DNA from: Scatosoma sp045656625
GTDB taxonomy: Bacteria > Bacillota > Clostridia > Christensenellales > Borkfalkiaceae
DNA: 9,369 nucleotides
Direction of reading: 5' to 3'
NCBI GenBank assembly: GCA_045656625.1
Contig: JAZORL010000116.1
Span: 1 to 9,369, forward strand
The position numbers and the translations under genes were made by a program. Of this stretch, positions 5,913-9,369 are shown one piece after another; the first letter of the stretch is position 1; the number at the start of each line of letters is the position of its first letter. The notes under the pieces were generated by a model, which saw nothing but the letters and a program-made list of their open reading frames with translations, did not search any database and was not told the origin of the DNA.

Positions 5913-8123
5913 ATGGAAAGAGAATTCGAGTACGAAAAAGAAAAACCCGTTAAAAAAGGTGGCGTGCTTGGCAAAATTTTAATGATGTTGCTCGGGATTT
6001 TACTCGGCATCGTAATCACCATCGGCAGCGTTGTCGGCGTGGGATATTGGTTCACGAAACAACCTCTTAAAAAACCGGTGAAGATGGCGGATAAATACAT
6101 AGAGGGCGATGTTTACGATCTTGTTTTTGGTGAATTGCAAGACGACGGCACGAGAACAAATGGTCTGCTCCATGCAGACTATGCGGATAAGAAGGTCGAA
6201 TCTCTTATCAGCGACATCTCCGATGCAATCGACGCAATTTCGGATAAAACGGGCACGTTAGAAGGTCTTTGCAAAATTTCGCCCAAGCTTGAAAAATTGG
6301 TCGAAGAATTGCTCGAAAAAACGGATGAATTCTCTATCCCCTTCGATAAGACGACGATTATGACGACCCCCTTCAAGTCCTTAGCGCCTTACATTAAGGA
6401 CACGATAAAGGACGCATCCGTGGGCGACGTGATTATGTCGCTCGACGAGGACCTTAATCCCTTGATGCTTGCGCTTTGCTACGGCGAAGAAAACGTACAC
6501 TACGAGTTCGATGAAAACGGCGACGTGGTGATGATTAACGGTGCGAAAAAGACGACCTTCAACGATTTGATCGGCAACGACTTGAACGAGCTTTTCAATA
6601 AAGTTCCCGTAGAAGCGATTCTTCCCATCGACACGGACGACACCACAATGATGGCGATTGCATACGGTTCTTCCAACCGCTATAAGGTAAATGGTGAGGA
6701 CGTCGTTATGCAACAAGTCCGCTACACCTTTGACGGCACGAACTTCTACGACGATAAGGATGCAACCGTTCCCGTAAAGAATGCTGAAACGCTTAGCGGC
6801 AACGTTTATAAGCTCACCCTTTCGGACGATTCCGTAGAATACGTGAAAGCGGTATCGGACAATGCCGTACTCGTATACGCAGATGAAGCTTGCACGCAAG
6901 CCGTACTTTACAAGAAGACGATGGTCGGTGATTTAAGACAAGACTCTATGGCAATCATCGACAATATTTACTTAAAAGACGCACTCAACGTAAACGCAAA
7001 ATCGCATAAGGTACTTATCTCCCTTGCATACGGCGAAGAAAACGTTGACTATCGCATCGTAGGCACGGGCGACAATGCGAAGATTGAACCTATTTCCAAT
7101 CCCCGCACGATTGGTCAGCTCCGTCTTAAAGGCGGCAACTTGATTGACGAAATCCCTCTTGCGGACATTATGGACGACGATAAAACTTCCCTCACCAGAT
7201 ACCTTCTCTACGGGAAGAAGGACGTACATTACTCGGTAGATGCAAGCGGCAACGTGACGATGCTCCAAAAACGCGTCGCTGTTTTGAACGGCAAGCTTTA
7301 CAATGAATACGGCGAAGAATTGTCGGGCTACACGCTTAACGAATCGGCAAAGACGTACGTTGACGCAGACGGCAACGAATATCGCTACGCAAACGGCGGT
7401 CTTGGAACGATAAAAACGACGGCAGGCGACGCACAACTCTATTATGTTAGCAATGCAAACGGCGCAGTTTACTACAAGAAGACGGCGCTTGGCGATATGG
7501 CAGGCAGCAACACGATCATCACCAACTTGACGGATCGACTTACGGTAAGCGAAGTGATGGACGAAAGCTCGCTCGCAAGCAATAAGTTCTTAAAGCACGT
7601 AAAAGACACCGTAATCTCCGACCTTCCCAATGCCATCGAAAAACTGACGATTCAACAAGTATTTGAAGAAGAAATCTTCGAAAACGGCACTGTAAAGGGC
7701 GAATGGTGGTATATGCTTCACAACGAAGCGGACTGCATTGCAAGCGGTCACTCCGCTCCACACACCTGCACGTGCGTAAGCGATTACGGCTTGAAAGAAA
7801 TGAATACGTTGATCGACAATATGAAGAACAACATTCACCTTTCCACGCTTGATAAGCTTGCTGCGGACGGCATGCTTACCTTTGGTCCCGATATGCTCAA
7901 CTCGAAAGTGCATACGGAAATTAAGGTTTCTAATTTGCTTACGTACACGGTTTGGGTGAACGTTCCCGACGGAAACGGAGACTGGATTTCCAAGAAGGCA
8001 AGCGAGGTTTTCGTGGACGAACACGGCAACACCAAGTCCCGCATCGGGCTCTTGACCGTAGAAGAAACGATCGAATATGCAGAAGGTTTGATTGCTATTA
8101 TTAACCTTATCGACATCGACTAA
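5913..8123 (+). CDS. Large membrane-anchored extracellular repeat protein, function unknown
   Basis: A 736-residue protein I cannot name. A charged cytoplasmic head (1-20) precedes one strongly hydrophobic, glycine-rich helix (about 21-46), probably an uncleaved signal anchor, and everything after it is predicted extracellular. Residues 95-180 are helical. From about 165 there are repeated units of the form [T-x-x-G-D-L]-x-[I-I-x-x-L-x-h-x-D-h-h]-[D-D/T-x-x-h-L-x-Y-G]. The Y-G pairs are at 190-191, 251-252, 373-374 and 433-434. Short A units (190, 373) alternate with long B units (251, 433) that carry an inserted beta-rich segment ending in YKKTxxGD (333-340 and 521-528). A fifth helical unit starts near 550. 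A Cys/His cluster (C608, H613, H617, C619, C621) follows, then a C-terminal helical tail. AAAGGAG precedes the ATG at 5913 with 7-base spacing. The gene is monocistronic. A role in envelope, adhesion or scaffolding is only a guess. Confidence 0.82.
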   Translation: MEREFEYEKEKPVKKGGVLGKILMMLLGILLGIVITIGSVVGVGYWFTKQPLKKPVKMADKYIEGDVYDLVFGELQDDGTRTNGLLHADYADKKVESLISDISDAIDAISDKTGTLEGLCKISPKLEKLVEELLEKTDEFSIPFDKTTIMTTPFKSLAPYIKDTIKDASVGDVIMSLDEDLNPLMLALCYGEENVHYEFDENGDVVMINGAKKTTFNDLIGNDLNELFNKVPVEAILPIDTDDTTMMAIAYGSSNRYKVNGEDVVMQQVRYTFDGTNFYDDKDATVPVKNAETLSGNVYKLTLSDDSVEYVKAVSDNAVLVYADEACTQAVLYKKTMVGDLRQDSMAIIDNIYLKDALNVNAKSHKVLISLAYGEENVDYRIVGTGDNAKIEPISNPRTIGQLRLKGGNLIDEIPLADIMDDDKTSLTRYLLYGKKDVHYSVDASGNVTMLQKRVAVLNGKLYNEYGEELSGYTLNESAKTYVDADGNEYRYANGGLGTIKTTAGDAQLYYVSNANGAVYYKKTALGDMAGSNTIITNLTDRLTVSEVMDESSLASNKFLKHVKDTVISDLPNAIEKLTIQQVFEEEIFENGTVKGEWWYMLHNEADCIASGHSAPHTCTCVSDYGLKEMNTLIDNMKNNIHLSTLDKLAADGMLTFGPDMLNSKVHTEIKVSNLLTYTVWVNVPDGNGDWISKKASEVFVDEHGNTKSRIGLLTVEETIEYAEGLIAIINLIDID

Positions 8124-8139
8124 TAAACGAATAAACCTT

Positions 8140-8172
8140 AAAAAGAGGAAGCCTCGTGCTTTCTCTTTTTTA
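8140..8172 (+). terminator. Rho-independent terminator of the surface protein gene
   Basis: A 13-bp stem (8140-8152 with 8158-8170, one G-T pair at 8148/8162) around a 5-base loop, CTCGT, ending in a run of Ts on the 3' arm. It starts 16 bases after the stop codon. Confidence 0.88.
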
Positions 8173-8221
8173 TTCCTTATATATATTATAAAGAATTATT
8201 TGAAAAACAGCCAAAAAATGA

Positions 8222-8250
8222 TTGACTAACGATAAAAAAATAGGTATAAT
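8222..8250 (+). promoter_or_regulatory. Strong sigma-A promoter of rpsF-ssb-rpsR
   Basis: TTGACT (8222-8227), a 17-bp spacer and a perfect TATAAT (8245-8250). The region just upstream (about 8173-8215) is very AT-rich and may act as an UP element. Predicted start of transcription is near 8257. Confidence 0.9.
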
Positions 8251-8258
8251 ATTTTCGT

Positions 8259-8318
8259 ACGGCTACGAGATAGCCGTTATAACCTTGCACATCAGGGCAG
8301 GATGTGCCGAATAAGACC
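8259..8318 (+). promoter_or_regulatory. Candidate S6:S18 autoregulatory mRNA leader
   Basis: The leader between the promoter and rpsF holds two perfect hairpins. The first has a 7-bp stem, ACGGCTA (8259-8265) with TAGCCGT (8271-8277), and loop CGAGA. The second has a 7-bp stem, GCACATC (8287-8293) with GATGTGC (8301-8307), and loop AGGGCAG. Outside it, TTAT (8277-8280) can pair with ATAA (8311-8314), leaving an internal loop whose 3' side contains CCGA (8307-8310). S6:S18 is known to repress its own mRNA by binding an rpsF leader motif with a conserved CCG in an internal loop that mimics the 16S site, and this arrangement fits. The one-base clash at 8277 means the first hairpin and the outer stem compete slightly. 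Confidence 0.68.
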
Positions 8319-8333
8319 AGGAGGTGAAAAAAT

Positions 8334-8618
8334 ATGGCTAAATACGAAATGCTTTATTTGCTCAACAACGATTTGTCTGACGAAGCAAAGGACGCAAAGG
8401 TTGCTAAATTCGAAAACGTAGTTACTTCGATGGGCGGCAACGTAGCTTCTTCCGACAAGTGGGGTACGAAAAAAACCGCTTATCCCATCAAGTTTAAGAA
8501 CGAAGCTTACTTTGTTCTTATGACGTTCGAAGCAGTCGGCAAGGTAGTAGAAGAGCTTAAGCGTATCGCACTTATCGACGCTGACGTTGTAAGACGTTTG
8601 ATCACGAAGCTCAACTAA
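8334..8618 (+). CDS. rpsF: 30S ribosomal protein S6 (bS6)
   Basis: A 94-residue S6, the usual bacterial length. It begins MAKYEMLYLLNNDL and shows the conserved GG near residue 35, the W-G-T-K-K-T-A-Y-P-I section (WGxxxLAYPI in most S6), Y-F-V-L strands and the C-terminal VRRLITKL. S6 binds 16S rRNA as a heterodimer with S18, which is encoded two genes downstream. AGGAGGTG, close to a perfect ribosome binding site, stands upstream of the ATG. It is the first gene of rpsF-ssb-rpsR, and its leader probably carries the S6:S18 repression site. Confidence 0.97.
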   Translation: MAKYEMLYLLNNDLSDEAKDAKVAKFENVVTSMGGNVASSDKWGTKKTAYPIKFKNEAYFVLMTFEAVGKVVEELKRIALIDADVVRRLITKLN

Positions 8619-8634
8619 TTAAGAGGGAAAATCA

Positions 8635-9060
8635 ATGAACAAAGTATTTTTAATCGGTAACTTAACGCGTGACCCTGAACTTCGCGAAACCCCTTCGGGC
8701 GTAGCAATGTGCAGATTCGCCATCGCAGTACAACGCCCCTATTCGTCGCAAGACGGCGAACGCCAAGCAGATTTCTTTGAATGCACGGCATGGCGTGGGC
8801 TCGGCGAAACGATCGCGCGCTATACGAAAAAAGGCAAGAAAGTCGCAGTTGCGGGTAGTGTTCAAATCCGTAACTATGAAGACAACCAAGGCGCTAAACG
8901 CACCGCTGTAGACATCATCGTGCAGGATTGTGAATTCCTTTCCCCGAGAGACAGCGAAGATGGGTTTGACGCAATTGACGAAGCGCCGCGCGCATCCGCT
9001 CCTAAGAGAAAGCCTGCTTTGCAAGCGATGGATGACGACGACAGCGACATTCCTTTCTAA
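8635..9060 (+). CDS. ssb: Single-stranded DNA-binding protein
   Basis: A 141-residue SSB with an OB fold (residues 1-103) beginning MNKVFLIGNLTRDPELR and showing FFECTAWRGLGETIARY (47-63) and KKVAVAGSVQIRNYED (68-83). A disordered basic linker (about 104-131) leads to the acidic tip DDDDSDIPF (133-141), the interaction site for replication and repair partners. It coats single-stranded DNA as a tetramer. The ATG is 16 bp after the rpsF stop, with AGAGGG as the binding site. SSB between rpsF and rpsR is the classical Bacillota order and this copy is likely the essential chromosomal one. Confidence 0.98.
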   Translation: MNKVFLIGNLTRDPELRETPSGVAMCRFAIAVQRPYSSQDGERQADFFECTAWRGLGETIARYTKKGKKVAVAGSVQIRNYEDNQGAKRTAVDIIVQDCEFLSPRDSEDGFDAIDEAPRASAPKRKPALQAMDDDDSDIPF

Positions 9061-9109
9061 TTTAGAAAAAATTAGAAAGCACCAAATTTATTAAAGGAGT
9101 ACAAAGATC

Positions 9110-9358
9110 ATGGAAGAAAAAGCACCTGTTAAAAAGATCTTCAAGAAAGCGCCCCGTAAAAAGGTATGCGCATTCTGCCAGGAAAAGCTTGACGAGATCG
9201 ATTATAAAGACGTAAACCGTTTGAAGAAATTCATCACGGAAGGCGGTAAAATCATTCCTCGTAGAATGAGCGGTACGTGTGCTGCTCACCAAAGAATTCT
9301 TGCAAGAGCAATCAAGCGCGCAAGAATCATGGCTCTTCTCCCCTTCAAAGGTGAGTAA
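9110..9358 (+). CDS. rpsR: 30S ribosomal protein S18 (bS18), zinc-ligand (C+) form
   Basis: An 82-residue S18 with a lysine-rich N-terminal tail and the conserved core IDYKDVNRLKKFITEGGKI (30-48) and ARAIKRARIMALLPF (65-79). C20-x-x-C23 and C57-x-x-H60 form a plausible four-ligand zinc site, so this is the C+ form of the family; many bacterial S18 proteins have lost these residues. S18 forms a heterodimer with S6 on the 30S platform. AAAGGAG lies 10 bases before the ATG. The 49-bp gap after ssb shows no hairpin, so it is probably cotranscribed with rpsF and ssb. Confidence 0.97.
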   Translation: MEEKAPVKKIFKKAPRKKVCAFCQEKLDEIDYKDVNRLKKFITEGGKIIPRRMSGTCAAHQRILARAIKRARIMALLPFKGE

Positions 9359-9369
9359 TCAGCCCAACT

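Noticed and set aside
6381..7436. Minus-strand open reading frames (6381-6899, 6972-7436) under the surface protein
   Set aside because: They mirror the repeat gene in another frame and have no promoter or binding site.

Overview
The window reads as chromosomal DNA of a Gram-positive, Clostridia-like bacterium (Bacillota). The reasons are strong AGGAGG-type ribosome binding sites, sigma-A promoters with 17-bp spacers, Rho-independent terminators, the nadD/yqeK-rsfS and rpsF-ssb-rpsR gene orders, a RecX-type regulator, and a large single-pass surface protein. I see no transposase, integrase, phage gene, CRISPR array or tRNA. It looks like core housekeeping DNA with two poorly characterised membrane-protein genes inserted between conserved operons.

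Layout. (1) 1-1278, minus strand: a NadD-YqeK fusion gene followed by the start of rsfS, driven by a near-consensus promoter at 1304-1332. (2) 1396-2142, plus strand: an orphan four-helix membrane protein with no visible Shine-Dalgarno sequence and a hairpin abutting its start codon. It converges on the next operon with only 5 bp between stop codons. (3) 5017-2148, minus strand: recX-birA-nnr, a tight operon starting with a TTG codon and having a GTGA stop/start overlap, with a strong promoter at 5057-5085. (4) 5178-5723, plus strand: a purine-type phosphoribosyltransferase transcribed divergently from recX and closed by a clear terminator. (5) 5913-8123, plus strand: a 736-residue membrane-anchored extracellular repeat protein with its own promoter and terminator. 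(6) 8334-9358, plus strand: rpsF-ssb-rpsR, with a sigma-A promoter and a leader whose folds fit the S6:S18 autoregulatory motif.

How the genes work together. NadD and Nnr both serve the NAD(P) pool: NadD makes deamido-NAD, and Nnr repairs hydrated NAD(P)H. The YqeK half removes Ap4A-type dinucleotides. The phosphoribosyltransferase salvages a purine base. RsfS, S6 and S18 belong to the ribosome, while SSB and RecX act in replication and recombination. BirA loads biotin onto carboxylases.

The most interesting material is the 736-residue surface protein, which contains a duplicated roughly 183-residue A-B module, and the orphan 1396-2142 protein, whose cytoplasmic core looks like a degenerate Mrr/restriction-endonuclease-like fold. 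The BirA active-site substitution and the NadD-YqeK fusion are smaller points. I did not find convincing evidence of a wholly new multi-gene system here.
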